From Anthoceros angustus (Eukaryota; Streptophyta; Anthocerotopsida; Anthocerotales; Anthocerotaceae), in assembly GCA_010909165.1 (NCBI GenBank), contig MU008167.1:372001-436000 (forward strand): DNA of 64,000 nt, read 5' to 3'. Below, piece after piece: positions 49,901 through 62,234 of this stretch. The position numbers were made by a program, and so were the translations under genes. Below the pieces are notes generated by a model. That model saw only the letters and a program-made list of their open reading frames with translations, had not been told where the DNA came from and ran no database searches. Positions within the stretch are counted from its first letter, which is position 1. Every line of letters begins with the position of its first letter.

Positions 49901-50439
49901 GGTTGACGGTTCCTTTGAGTGCAGTGGAGTACCAAAGGAACCATCAACCTTGGGTAATTAGTTTTGCCCTTTCAGCACTCCTCCACTCCAGGATGCTATC
50001 TGGTTGAGAGTGAAATAACGCTTCCTTTATTTGTTTGCAGAGCTACCAGAGTCAAGCCGAGAGGATGTACCATTCGGGTCCTTTGCTTCATCAAGGCTAC
50101 ACGGTAGATATAGAAGAACTTTTAGAGGACCATGAACGTCAACTCCAGCAAGCCTCGCGGCGAGCAGCACAGGCAGCACAAGCAGCAGAAACAGGTCAGA
50201 ACATGCGTAACTCGGACAAAAAAATGTATGACCACAAGAATTGGCATCATGGGAGAAATGGAGCAAATGAGAATCAAGAGACAGAACTGGGAAATGGTGT
50301 GGGGTCCAACCTGAGTCATCACATGAAACGGAACAAGTCTCGCCCAGGAGCAGAGAGGTTTGGGGAAACAAGGGAGTCGGAGAAAGATGGAAAGCCTTCT
50401 TCTATAGCAGAGGGTTATGGCAAGCTCCAAGACACATAA
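46991..50439 (+). CDS. CDK-like Ser/Thr kinase of the At1g54610 / CDKC-like family
   Basis: This plant family has a CDK-type kinase core between long basic tails, and an N-terminus that is often N-myristoylated. The exons are 46991-47404, 47505-47789, 47875-48192, 48287-48514, 48651-48751, 48851-48971, 49206-49859 and 50041-50439, phase-checked, 839 aa. The start MGCVSTKEGSPRE is a myristoylation-type signal with a following Cys. The glycine loop is IGQGTYSNVYKA and the helix motif PESVRFMAREI stands in for PSTAIRE. The core continues with HRDIKGSNLLL, DFGLATFY and VVTLWYRPPELLLG. The kinase lysine (VALKKV), HRD Asp and DFG Asp are all present. The tail is rich in Ser, Arg and Asp/Glu and ends with HSGPLLHQGYTVDIEELLEDHERQ, characteristic of the family. 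Confidence 0.95.
49835..49952 (+). repeat. Duplicated AAAGGAACCATCAACC motif at the 3' end of kinase exon 7
   Basis: AAAGGAACCATCAACC occurs just before the chosen donor (exon end 49859) and again about 82 bp downstream, where it runs into TTGGGTAATT. The chosen donor keeps the frame with exon 8. The second copy could supply an alternative donor. Confidence 0.6.
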
Positions 50440-51890
50440 AGTCAGTGGCTTGTGGGGGATTTTCTGTAGAATGTATTGTTTTTGGGCTCTCTACCCTTGT
50501 ATTTGTCACTGTTGGTGGTGAGAGGCAGGGCTTGCCTGCCAGTACACATACATGCAAGCACGGTGCGCTCATGCAAGAAGCCTTGCAAGTTTAAGGACCA
50601 GGTATACTTGTAGGGCCTTGTCGCTGTATTCTGATATCTTCTGATTGTGTCCATTTGATGTAGAACAGTAATTAATATCCCCCTCTTGTTAAGCTGTCAT
50701 AGCATGCCCTGTCAGTGGCGGGGTGCATGGGAAGATCATACCTTGTATCTTTTCTAGGCAGTGCTTTTGCATGAGGAGAGGAGGAATCCACTTGGACTGA
50801 AAGGAGAGCTGGTCTTTGTGGAATTTAACCGGTTGATGTCCATTGGCAGTCAATGACAATGGATGGGGCAATGGATTAAGTAGTACAATCATCGGTCACC
50901 ATGGTCTGCAGTGATAATATGAGACCAGTGCTAAGATGTAGCTGCCATGTAAAGGTTCGGTTGTACCTTAAGCTGTTTCGGCCAATGAGACTTTGCATAT
51001 AATTTTCTTCTAATATCCAAGGGGCATGTCCAGGTGTGGCTGCAATGGGAAGAGCCAGATGTGAGTTTTGTCCTTCTGTGAAGTGTGCTAATGTCTTTTT
51101 GCTCCTTGGCCCGGTGCGTGAAAGAAAAGTTTGTGTGCTTCATCTGTGCCTGCAGGCTATATTATCTTGAATGGTAGGCACAGGTACTCTTGCTTATGTG
51201 GTGGTAGGGCTTTTAAGAATTCCCCTTGCCGAGACCCTTTGTTGAAGTGAGTGAACTGCATGACCCAGCTGCTGCATTTTGCTGGACTGCCAGCTGCCGC
51301 ATACCCGTGAGAATACAATTATCAATGTGTTATGGCCTTCAGTGTTTGCTTGCTGCTACCGGCCTACAGTTTGACACACTTGTTGCCCCCTACTGTGAGA
51401 TGATCGCCTCAATGGCCGGTGCCTCCCACCTCGATTTGGGACGAGCCATCCAAGTTCCCCGTGTAGCGAGCAGCGGCGTTGTGGACACAACTAGTCATGT
51501 GGTGACGATCTTTTGCGTGAGACTTAGCTTGTCGGCGCCAAGATGTAATTTTTACGAAACTACTCGTGTTTCACATCTAACGCTTAAAGTAATTTCTGTA
51601 GAGTTGATCTGCAGTCTTCTCAAGGTCAGTATGCTATGTATGCTATTTCAGTGGGGGTACTTTAAATTTGGTGGCGGTGCATTAAATTTTGGTGGGGCGT
51701 GATGTCCATTCAAAAGTGCGGAGGCAAGTTATACACAATTTGGCTTGGGCACCTCTACGCTCGCAAGTGCGCATTGTCCCTATTGTACGTACATACTTGG
51801 ACGTGTGCGCATTGTCCCTATTGTACATACTTGGACGTTCCCTGTCTTTGTGCAGATCTCCTTTTGGATCCCTATGATACAACGACAGAC
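50440..51890. other. 3' flank of the kinase gene, no gene
   Basis: It contains the probable 3' UTR and unassigned DNA. A repeated GCGCATTGTCCCTATTGTAC motif occurs twice at about 51769-51788 and 51808-51827. Confidence 0.5.
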
Positions 51891-51894
51891 AGGC

Positions 51895-54800
51895 CATCTT
51901 GAATGCTTTCCCATAGATGATGAATGGGAGTCCACAGATTTGATGCCCTATTCCAGCAATATGGGATTGTACGCCAACTCTCTATTCCTTACACTCAACA
52001 ACAAAATGGAGTGGCTGAGCGGAAAAACCAGACACTAATGGGGATGATTAGGAGCATGCTGACCTGATCTGCCTGGCCAAAGCATTTCTAGGCTCAAGCC
52101 ATTGTTGCAGCCACGTACATCCTAAACAGAGTAGTCACTGCAACCTTACCTGATCCCACTCCTTATGAGGCACTTTGGGGTAGAAAGCCTAATCTGCACC
52201 ATTTATGTGTCTTTGGGTCACTTGCTTTTGCGTTCATTCATGAAGCTAAGAGGGGGAAGTTAGATAATCGTGCAAAGCCTCTCATTTTTCTTGGCTACTC
52301 AGAAGAATCCAAAGCTTATAAGCTGTTTGTCCCACGTATCAAAAATTACCCTTGCTCGAAGTGTGATGTTTGAGGAGCTGTTGATGCCCAAGTCTGATCC
52401 TCATCCTGACCAGATGGATTTCTCGAGTTGGTGAAAATAATGATCAACACCGAGGAGCACCAGATGATGAGGGCTTACCGTTTCTAGATGTTGTGGATGA
52501 CGACTAGGAGTCTGATGCTTCTCAACCTCATTCTCCTCATTCTATACATGATGATGCTAATTTTCCAGATGCTGGTGATCACTCACAGGCTGCTAATGTA
52601 GTGTTGAACCACTCTAATGGTGAGGGACAGCAAGAACAAGTGTCAGACAATCCTGCACCTCTCTAACCAGAGAACGAAGGACTCGTGAGAACTGGCTAGA
52701 GCCACTTTACTAGCCCATGGACTTTCGAAGGTCATCTGCCAATTAATTAACCGTAAGAGTCAAGGTGAGACCAGACCCTCAATCTTACTTTGAAGCCTTG
52801 AATGGACCAGATGGAGCTCATTGGAGAGTGTCTATCGATGATAAGTATATTTCCTTGGTGAAGAATAAGACGTGGGAGCTGACAGATCTTCCTCTTGGAC
52901 AAAAGCTGATAACGTGTAAGTGGGTCTTTAAAGCAAAGTTGAAAGAAGACGGCACAATAGCTTGTTACAAATCCAAGTTGGTTGCACGAGGGTTCAGCTA
53001 GATACCAGGCATTGATGATGGAGATACCTTTTCTCTGGTTGTTAAGCCACCTTCTGTCCGAATTCTTCTTGCAATGGCCATTGAGTTCTACTTAGAGCTA
53101 CACCAAATGGATGTCTGTACGGCTTCTGTACGGCCTTCCGTCATAGCGAGCTGGAAGAAGTACACTACATAACGCAGCCTGAAGGGTTTGTTAGCAAGAA
53201 GTGACCTAAGAAAGTCTGCAAACTCTTGAAAACTATCTATGGCTTGAAGCAAAGCCTAAGGGCTTGGTATAAGCGGATAATAAAGTTCCTAAAGAAGGCA
53301 GGGTTTATACAATCTCTAGTTGATCCTAATGTGTTCTACCTTGCAGAAGATGGACTGTTTGTCATCTTGGCTTTGTATGTAGACAATGCGATTCTCCTTT
53401 CCAGCCTTCACACAAAATGCGGGCGTGGGAAGAGCCCACCAAAACCACCTTGTCGAGATAAAGAGTTCCTCAAGGACAAAGTCCCAATATCCCTCTGACG
53501 GTGGCCCCAGGGCTGGATGAAGGGCCAAGAGTGGCGATAGTCTCCTGGCTAGCGCCACCGGCTCAGCAAAAAGCCGAGCACTAGTGACACGGCACCCAAA
53601 CAGGCAACAAAGAGGTACCTTTTGAGACTGGCCTTCGTGGGGTCCGGACGAACCTTACCCACTTTAGCAAAGTCCAACCGAGATCTAGCAGAGTGCTTAG
53701 CTTCCTCCTGCAATTCTCTCAATCCCCCTCCGGAATCGGCGGAGACCCGGGCGATCTCGATGACGAGGAAAACCACCTTGGGAACGATGAAGACACTCAG
53801 GGAGAAAAAGAAATAAGGCCCAAGCATGTCGTTAGGGATCCAGTGAGGTGCTCAAGGAAGGTGATAAGCAAGGCGGACCTCATCCCAAAGGTGCATGAGG
53901 CACTTTGGGGTAGAAAGCCTAATCTGCACCATTTATGTGTCTTTGGGTCACTTGCTTTTGCGTTCATTCATGAAGCTAAGAGGGGGAAGTTAGATAATCG
54001 TGCAAAGCCTCTCATTTTTCTTGGCTACTCAGAAGAATCCAAAGCTTATAAGCTGTTTGTCCCACAGACTTCGAAAAATTACCCTTGCTCGAAGTGTGAT
54101 GTTTGAGGAGCTGTTGATGCCCAAGTCTGATCCTCATCCTGACCAGATGGATTTCTCGAGTTGGTGAAAATAATGATCAACACCGAGGAGCACCAGATGA
54201 TGAGGGCTTACCGTTTCTAGATGTTGTGGATGACGACTAGGAGTCTGATGCTTCTCAACCTCATTCTCCTCATTCTATACATGATGATGCTAATTTTCCA
54301 GATGCTGGTGATCACTCACAGGCTGCTAATGTAGTGTTGAACCACTCTAATGGTGAGGGACAGCAAGAACAAGTGTCAGACAATCCTGCACCTCTCTAAC
54401 CAGAGAACGAAGGACTCGTGAGAACTGGCTAGAGCCACTTTACTAGCCCATGGACTTTCGAAGGTCATCTGCCAATTTAACTGAACTGCATGTGCCGAAG
54501 GTGAGACCAGACCCTCAATCTTACTTTGAAGCCTTGAATGGACCAGATGGAGCTCATTGGAGAGTGTCTATCGATGATAAGTATATTTCCTTGGTGAAGA
54601 ATAAGACGTGGGAGCTGACAGATCTTCCTCTTGGACAAAAGCTGATAACGTGTAAGTGGGTCTTTAAAGCAAAGTTGAAAGAAGGCGGCACAATAGCTTG
54701 TTACAAATCCAAGTTGGTTTACGAGGTTGACTAGATACGAGCATTGATGATGGAGATACCTTTTCTCCGGTTGTTAAGCCACCTTCCAATTCTTCTTGCA

Positions 54801-55114
54801 ATGGCCATTGAGTTCTACTTAGAGCTACACCAAATGGATGTCATCAGACGGCCTTCCGTCATATTTGGAAGAAGTACACTACATAACGACTGAAGGGTTT
54901 GTTAGCAAGAAGTGACCTAAGAAAGTCTGCAAACTCTTGAAAACTATCTATGGCTTGAAGCAAAGCCTAAGGGCTTGGTATAAGCGGATAATAAAGTTCC
55001 TAAAGAAGGCAGGGTTTATACAATCTCTAGTTGATCCTAATGTGTTCTACCTTGCAGAAGATGGACTGTTTGTCATCTTGGCTTTGTATGTAGACAATGC
55101 GATTCTCCTTTCCA
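51895..55114 (+). mobile_element. Decayed Ty1/copia retrotransposon, with an internal tandem duplication
   Basis: Reading the plus strand from about 51900 gives the end of a copia integrase (QQNGVAERKN-like, then EALWGRKPNLHHLCVFGSLA and KPLIFLGYSEESKAYKLF). The RT start follows (ALNGPDGAHWRVSIDDKYIS, WVFKAKLKEDG), then IYGLKQSLRAWYKR and LYVDNAILLS. Stops and frameshifts break it many times, for example TAG after VARGFS near 53000, so no intact polyprotein exists. The part from 52165 to 53404 is present a second time at 53895-55114, again broken. Gag, protease and RNase H were not recognised, and no LTR pair was found. Confidence 0.9.
52165..53894. repeat. Tandem duplication unit 1 (copia part A1 plus segment B1)
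   Basis: A1 (52165-53404) is copia integrase/RT sequence. B1 (53405-53894) begins CTTCACACAAAATGCGGG and ends CATCCCAAAGGTGC. The next base starts the second copy of A. A and B together make a unit of about 1730 bp. Confidence 0.9.
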
Positions 55115-55650
55115 ACAGCCCTTCACACAAAAAATGCGGGGCAGCGGGAAGAGCCCGACCAAAACCACCTTGTCGAGATAAAAGAGTTCCTCAAGGACAA
55201 AGTCCTGAATATCCTACGAAACGGTGGCCCCCAGGCCTGGATGAAGGGCGCGAAGAGTGGCGATAGTCTCCTCGGAAGCTAGCGCCACCGGCTCCGAGCA
55301 AAAAGCTCGAGCAGCCCTAGCATACGAAGTACCCAGCGCAGTCCAGCAAGAGGTACCTTTTGAGACTGGCCTTCGTGGGGTCCGGACGAACCTTACCCAC
55401 TTTAGCAAAGTCCAACCGAGATCTAGCAGAGTGCTTAGCTTCCTCCTGCAAATTCTCTCAATCCCCCTCCCGGAATCGACGGAGACCAGAGGCGATCTCC
55501 TGATGACGAGGAAAACCACCTTGGGAACGATGAAGACACTACCGAGGGAGAAAAAGAAATAAGGCCCAAGCAGCCTCGTTCCGGGGATCCAGTGTGAGGT
55601 GCTCCAAGGGAAGGTGATAAGCAAGGCGGACCTCATCCCAAAGGTGCCGC
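53895..55650. repeat. Tandem duplication unit 2 (copia part A2 plus segment B2)
   Basis: A2 (53895-55114) repeats A1 almost base for base over long runs, broken by a few sharply localised differences. B2 (55115-55650) repeats B1 but contains extra bases at many sites. After ATCCCAAAGGTGC, B2 runs on into unique sequence instead of a third A. Confidence 0.9.
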
Positions 55651-56629
55651 GGGAGGCACCAAAAAAGGCGTGGTCCAAAGAAATGCGCTTTGTACAAGGC
55701 TAGGAGATGATCAAACTCCCCCCGCAACCAATGGTGCCAAAAAACAGCTACACCCTGGCGTACTTGCGGACATGGATCATGGCCGTGCTGGAGTCAGTGC
55801 CCGCGGCAAATGTGAGCTCAAGCCCGCGCGATCCCGCATGTGGGCATGAATTCTTGTTCGTGCGCCCTGGCGGACCCGAGAGCACCATAGAGCGCCCAGA
55901 AGCCGGGGCGCACAGGGATAGGGCCAAGTGGGCCCGCCAAGCAGTTCCAGCGCCCGGGCCCTACCGACACCCCCAAGCCTCGCCCCGCACCCTCTGCACC
56001 TGCTCACGCTGTACGCACACCTAGTCCCGTCGGACACCCTCCCTCCCCTCCTGCCGAAACCTGCAGACCTCGAGCCCCGCACCCGCTCCGCTCCTCCACC
56101 GCACCACACCTGCACCACGCCACACACCGCTCCGCTCCTCCGCCACACCGCCAATGTCTCATCCATTGTCTCCGAGCTGGCGGTGATCCATGCCTTGCGC
56201 CAGGTCATCACCGCCATATTCGGAGGCGGTCCATATCCTCCGCCTCAAAGTTGTCGTTCTCCTCCATTGCTTGCTCGTCTTCAATAGTACCATTCTTGGG
56301 CCCATGGCGGTGTGCTAGGGAGGCGGCCGCCACATCTAGCGTCTGCTGACCCTCATCCAAAAGGTTGCCAGTCGTGGTCTTCAACCTTCTGGCACTCAAT
56401 GCAACCACTTGGGCTTTAAGGCAATGCCAGCGTCTTTAAAATGAACAAAGTTAGTTGCCCATGCGCCCATGCAAGCATCCTTAAAATCAACAAAATTAAG
56501 TTGTGACAGAGATACAGATTTAGAACATGGAACCTCTTCATTACTACACTTTTTCCACAAACACTTGACCAACGGTCCCAAGTTGCAATGTCCTAATATT
56601 TATTTTCTTAAAGACAGCCTATGAGGAGC
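55651..56629. other. Unassigned C-rich and mixed sequence
   Basis: A C-rich stretch lies at about 55910-56160. Open frames up to 146 codons exist on both strands, without recognisable families. On the minus strand the sequence flanking B2 (55620-55740) stays open and may belong to the same unidentified element as segment B. Confidence 0.4.
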
Positions 56630-56631
56630 CC

Positions 56632-56992
56632 ATGAGGGCGCCGGCCGGCCGGCCGCGCCATGGGCGGTGGCCGGCCGGCCATGGGCGGGCGGGCGTGTTG
56701 GGGGCTAGGGGAGGGGGGCGGCGGCCGGCGCCCATGGGCGGTGCTAGGGAGGCGGCCGGCGCCATGGGCGGGCGGGCGTGTTGGGGGCTAGGGAGGCGCC
56801 GGTGCCCATGGGCGGTGTGCTAGGGAGGCGCCGGTGCCCATGGGCGGTGTGCTAGGGAGGCGGCCGGCGCCCATGGGCGGGGTGTGCTAGGGAGGCGGCC
56901 GGCCGGCCGCGCCCATGGGCGGGGTGTGCTAGGGAGGCGGCCGGCGCCCATGGGCGGTGTGCTAGGGAGGCGGCCGGCCGGCACCCTCCCTT
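56632..56992. repeat. GC-rich minisatellite, unit about 32-40 bp
   Basis: About nine units built around GTGCTAGGGAGGCGGCCGG and CGCCCATGGGCGG. They differ by length of the GGCCGGCC run. NotI-like GCGGCCGG and NcoI (CCATGG) sites recur in each unit. The long open frames it creates are by-products. Confidence 0.92.
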
Positions 56993-59890
56993 AGCACCAT
57001 CCTACGACGCATGTGGGTGAAGCTAGGGGGGGGACAAGAAGGGAACGGCAGGTATCCTATCACAGATGGAAGGTGTGGCCCATTTGCAGGAAGGGTTAAA
57101 AAATTTGCGTCCATAGGTGACTGTTGAAGAGTACAAGTGGTGGGAAGCCTTTTGGGTGGACCGGAAGGAGATGGCTATCATTGTGGAGAATAACATTGGG
57201 CTAGTGCTATAGCATCCTTGGAAGTGGTTTTCACGTACAGAAGTAGATCATACAGCCTGACCACTTCAAGTGCCGGATAAAGCTTTGCTAGATGAGGCAT
57301 TATTGAGGAACCTCCCACAGCGTGATACGAACTTAGGGGCATATCAAAATGCCAGAAGGCAACAGTGGGAATGGCGCGGATGAATGGGGACATAATGGAA
57401 ATCTTGAAGGGGATGTTTCCGGCAGTGTTGTGCACTATGGACACGCATAACAGGCCATTCTGGATTGGGGAGAGTCATTGACATGAAGCTAGATGCACCA
57501 CGACCTCACTTTCTTATCCACTAGTATCGGACCGAGCACACAGATGTGTACGAAGGAAGATATGTGTAGGAATACATAGTTCGTCAGTGCAACCCATGTC
57601 CAATCTTGAGGAAAAAGGGAATAAGGTCCATTACCAAAAACATACAGGAGGTGTTTGTGAATGAAACGACCATCTGTATGGGTTTGTGTTGAGCATGGAA
57701 ACATGTGTATGCGGTGGACAAAAAGCGATAAGGGATAAGCTCTGCGAGTTGCGCGGCTTCATACAGCCTGCGAGTCAAAGTGTCGCTGAAGATAGTGATG
57801 ACAATGCTGGAGAAGCTGGACCAAGTGATGACGAAGGATTGAACTCTGGTGATGAGTGAACCTGAAATCACGAATTGTCCCGGGGTCCCAGAGTGAATGT
57901 TGAACGTCTGGTTCCAAATGTTACTGTGTTTTGGAAATACAGCAGGAACGGCCTTCCTTGCGGTTCCTACTTTGCATTAATCCCATAGGTTCGAGTTTGC
58001 AACCACCATTCGACATAAACATTGCTGGATAGAAAGTAGGAACTTTAGTGGGTGACACCCTTTTTTTCGGAGATGTTTTCCGGAATGCCTTAAAAACGCT
58101 GTTTTAGGGCCCATCAAAAACCCCCTTCAGAGATTGTTTAAGGAAAACCCCCTTCGAGATTATTCACCCCCTTCAAAAATTATGATGTTTGTTGCATTCA
58201 TGCATAATAGAAAGTACATGCCTTTACATAGGCAAGGTTTTTGTAACCATCAAGTGTTTGTAACAACTAACCAATTAAATAACTACTAAAAGAAACTACC
58301 TAGTGCCCTAAGGATTAAATAAATTATTAAGTCTTAGATGCCCCAGTGAACAGTGCCCTATAGTAAGTTATTTTATCACTCCCACTCACTATGAACTAGG
58401 GGTGATTTTCTTACCAAAAAAAGAGTCAATAAAAACTAGTCTAGCAAAAACTAGTTCTTAACTAAGCATTAAGTAAAAACTTCTTCACTTAAAAGCATTA
58501 AGTAAAAACTTATTTCATCAATCACCATTAAAAAGCTCCCACTTAAAGAGAACTAAGGTGAGGAGCAAGTAACTCAACTTAAAGTAATTAAGTTGGATTA
58601 ATGCTAATTAAAAGTATTTAAAGGAATTTATAACTAGAAAATTCAGGAAAATAAAATAGGCTAATTTCCAAAAAAGGAAAATTCAAAAGGATAACAGGTA
58701 AGTTCCCCTTCCTTCTCATTGCGATTAAGTTTTGTTTTACATGTGGTGATGATGGCGATGGCGAGAGGCGACCATGACAAAACAAGCCTAATCCCGCCCA
58801 CGGGAGGAGGTGCCATTGTGGGGATGCCATTGCGGGGATGCCATTGTTGCGCGTTGCTCGCCAGCCTCTCTCCGTCAGCGTATACGGCGTGTCGTGTAGG
58901 TCTTCCAAGTGCCCAATTCGTCCTGGCAATGAAGAAAAGGCAGCGCCCCTACCTGCTAATGCCCCTAGTCGCGCTCCTACTGCCAGTGGAGAGTCCTCGC
59001 CTCAACATACCTTCTCTTTTCTCCAGCCTTTCAAAAAGAAGGCTCTTGGATTGATCATCGATCACGGGACGCATTTGACCCTGAAGAAGAAGTGCCCATT
59101 GTCCAGAAATATAAGATGTGCCTTCAGAAGTTGTCATGGCCACTAAGATCTACAGATTTGTGGAGTGAAATGCTGGAAATGTCCACCCAAGGGAGGGAAG
59201 CACGTTCTTGTTGATGAGGATGTGACATGGTTGACATGGTTGTGTGACATGGTTGACATGGTTGTGTGGCTGACACTTGCAGGCAGATGGGTGGAGACGG
59301 CATGGGGAGGATACGACAATGAAAAACAAACAGGAAAAAAAACAGGTGTTGTGTTCTAATTAGCTGTTATTTACTATATACATAACCTAATTTCAATATT
59401 ATGGTTTGTAACCTGGTATTTATTGTAAAATCTCTGCAGCAAATGCGGCTGTGAATACATTTTGCTTCCCCAAATGCATAAAAGATAATAACATGGGCTA
59501 CTATAAACCCGAACCACTCCCACGAGGTGACCATGAAAATAAAGTCTATATACTCACCTTAGGGTGTGGTAACAAGGGAGATGTCCCGGACTCCTACGTA
59601 TGTGAAGAAACCACTATCCATATGATTAAAGTAGCAAGTCTCCCATGTGAGGAATTCCCATGACATATCAAACATGTTTTCCGTAGGTGCCTCTACTAAG
59701 GGAATTTAGTATTTTAATTACATAAAATATCATGTTTTAAATTCTATTATTTTATTATTTTTCATAAATATTCCAGGTTCTATGTTGGCCGTCTATGAAG
59801 AGGAAGGCAGGATGACCTAAGCTATTTTGAGATAGAAGAAGAAAAATGTTCAGAAAATAGTAAGACAATAATTTTGGGCTAAGATTTTAA
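56993..59890. other. Gene-free accessory DNA
   Basis: Small open frames at 57178-57444 and 57584-57871 (minus), 58719-59146 and 59165-59359 (plus) lack recognisable domains. 58250-58690 is AT-rich. A short repeat of TGACATGGTTGACATGGTTG lies near 59223-59262. The first copy of a dispersed repeat is at 58041-58190. Confidence 0.45.
58041..58190. repeat. Dispersed direct repeat, copy 1 (~148 bp)
   Basis: Shares a nearly continuous match with 62235-62383, including TTTTTTTCGGAGATGTTTTC, TTTTAGGGCCCATCAAAAAC and GAGATTATTCACCCCCTTC. Both copies are in the same orientation. It may be an LTR fragment of the element between the copies, or part of a different repeat family. Confidence 0.85.
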
Positions 59891-59897
59891 GGTTATC

Positions 59898-62012
59898 TTA
59901 AATCGGCCCTAAGGCTAGGGTGAGTATTAGGTTAAAGGTTTGGGCTGTGTCCATTATACCTAAACATTTCATATTCTTCCTATGTAACTCAATTCCCCAT
60001 GACTTTGTTAATAAATCAGAAGCATTATCTAAAGTTTGAACATAACTAATATCTATAGTTTTATCTTCTAACTTTTCTCTTATATAGTGATACTCAACAG
60101 CTGTATGTGTTGTTCTAGAGTGAAAAACAAGGTTTCTTGCAAGTGCAATGGTACACTGGCTATCACTAAACAAAGATATAGGCTTAAGTTGAGGATGGTG
60201 AAGTTCACTCAAAACTTTGGACCACACTATGTCTTTAGAACCGAGGTTAGTACCACATACTCAGTTGATGACAAAGCTAGAGTAGGTTGTTTCTTACTTG
60301 ACCAGGATATTGGTGCTCCTCCCAAGAGTAATACATACCCTGATACAGATTTTCATGTGTTGGGGTCACCAGCATAGTCGCCATCAGCATATATCGTTAG
60401 ATTTAATGTCTTGATAGCTGGTGTATGCTTGAACATCAGTCTTGTATACATGGTGCCTTTAAGGTATCTGAATAACAGACATCCAGTGCTCACGTCCAGA
60501 ATTCTCCAAGAATTGTGAGTAGGAGTTGACTTCAAAAGCTATATTTGGTCTCGTGAAATTACATAAATATATTAAAGTGCCAACAACATGTCGATATGGA
60601 ACTGCTGACATTTCTAGATTTCCTTCAGCTGTTTTAGGACTCAGATCTGAGGTAAGCCTAACACCACTTGCAAAAGGCGTGGGTGCCGGCTTTGCATCCT
60701 CAAGTCCAAATTTAGCTAAACTCTCCTTGATATACTTGGTTTGAACAATACTTAGGGTCTTATTACCTTTATTTCGTATAATGTTAACACCAAGTGCATA
60801 TGTCATTTCTCCTGGATCAGACATCTCAAATAGAGTCCTAAGCCATGCTTTAGTTTCGGCTAGGAGAGTAAGAGAGTTTGTTGCCATAAAAACATCATCA
60901 ACATAAAGTAGAAGATAAAATATATCATTGCGGATATTAGGATGTACATACAAGCATCACCACGGCTTTGCTTAAATCCTCTCCCAATAAGTTGTACATG
61001 TATGGTTAAATTCCAATTCTTGCTGTTGCTTAAGGCCATACAAACCTTTGATGAGTCGGCATACCCAATCTTCTTTGCCTTTGACTTGTAACCCTCGGGT
61101 TGTCTCATGTATATTTCCTCTTGCAGCCCATACAAATATCTTTGTCTTAACATCCATCATGTGGAGTTGAAGATCATGTTGGGCACATAAGGCAAATATT
61201 ATTCGAAGTGTGGCAAATTTGGCTATTGGGGCATAAGTGGCCCTAGACGAGAATTTGTGTAAAACCTCGCTACTAGGCGTGCCTTATACCTTTCTATAGA
61301 ACCATCTCCTTTTCTTTTAATTTTGAATACCCATTTCTTTGGTTACTATCTTCCTACCCCTAGGTGGTTTGACCAATTCCATGTAGAGTTATTAACTAGG
61401 GAATTATATTCAAATCTCTGACTACCTTCCATAAGTCTTTTTCAGGAGAAGAGAAAGCTTGTTTTCAGGTAAGGGGTTCTTCTATGTCTATAGTTGCCTT
61501 GTATACAGCTTGGGAATAAAGTGATACATGGGGAATAGGATCATAAAAAACAACTAGGTATCCTAAAAGAGGTTCCTTCCAACCTGTAGGACCTGAAATG
61601 GTAGGTCTGATCTGGGGTTGCACCTTTGTGCAAGTTCTTCATCTACAGGAGATGGATGTACTACAAGATCTGCTGGCTCCGCAACGTCATCCTCCAGAGG
61701 GTCATCAAACTCATCATCATGAGTGTCAACTGGCACCTCTGTTGGGATGTCAACATCAGGTTCGTCTGGTTGAGTTGTATCAGGTTGTGGAATGGATGCT
61801 AACTCCTCCTCCTTTTGCATAATAGGTTCAACTAAAGGAACACGTGAAGCAGGGATGGGAAATGGAGTGAGATAATTAGTATCATCAAAATCAGAAGGGT
61901 CAGGTGCCTCATCGAGAGAAGGATCAATCGGATCATCTCCCACTGCTTGGGAAAAGAGGTAAGACTCATGAAAAGTGACACTCCGGGCGTATATAATTTT
62001 ATCAAATTTCAA
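59898..62012 (-). mobile_element. Decayed Ty1/copia retrotransposon, minus strand
   Basis: On the minus strand, RNase H lies at 59898-60227 (SLFSDSQCTIALARN, HTAVEYHYIREK). RT lies at about 60459-61160, with WVCRLIKGLYGLKQQ, LLLYVDDVFMATNS (YVDD catalytic motif), SDPGEMTYALG and TPFASGVRL. The acidic spacer between integrase and RT is at 61563-62012 (RSVTFHESYLF). Frameshifts separate these pieces, and the RT frame breaks around 60870-61160, so it is not functional. Gag and protease were not found. The 148-bp direct repeats at 58041 and 62235 lie on either side. Confidence 0.92.
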
Positions 62013-62234
62013 AATTTATTAAAATACATAGGTATATATATAAAACTAATGGATATGTATAGAACTCCCCTAAATAGGCCCTAATTTTTCACACAAACCC
62101 TAGATTCCTTATTTTCGGCATCATAAACTCATAAATTTTTACCTATTTAACATTTTAAGTATAATAATTTCTGAATTTTCAACTTTTAATAATTTTAATT
62201 AATTAAAGCCGAATCACCCCTGGGGTACGGTAGT

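Noticed and set aside
55777-56217. Gene on the minus strand in the C-rich stretch
   Set aside because: Gly/Arg/Cys-rich product of skewed composition with no domain or splice evidence.
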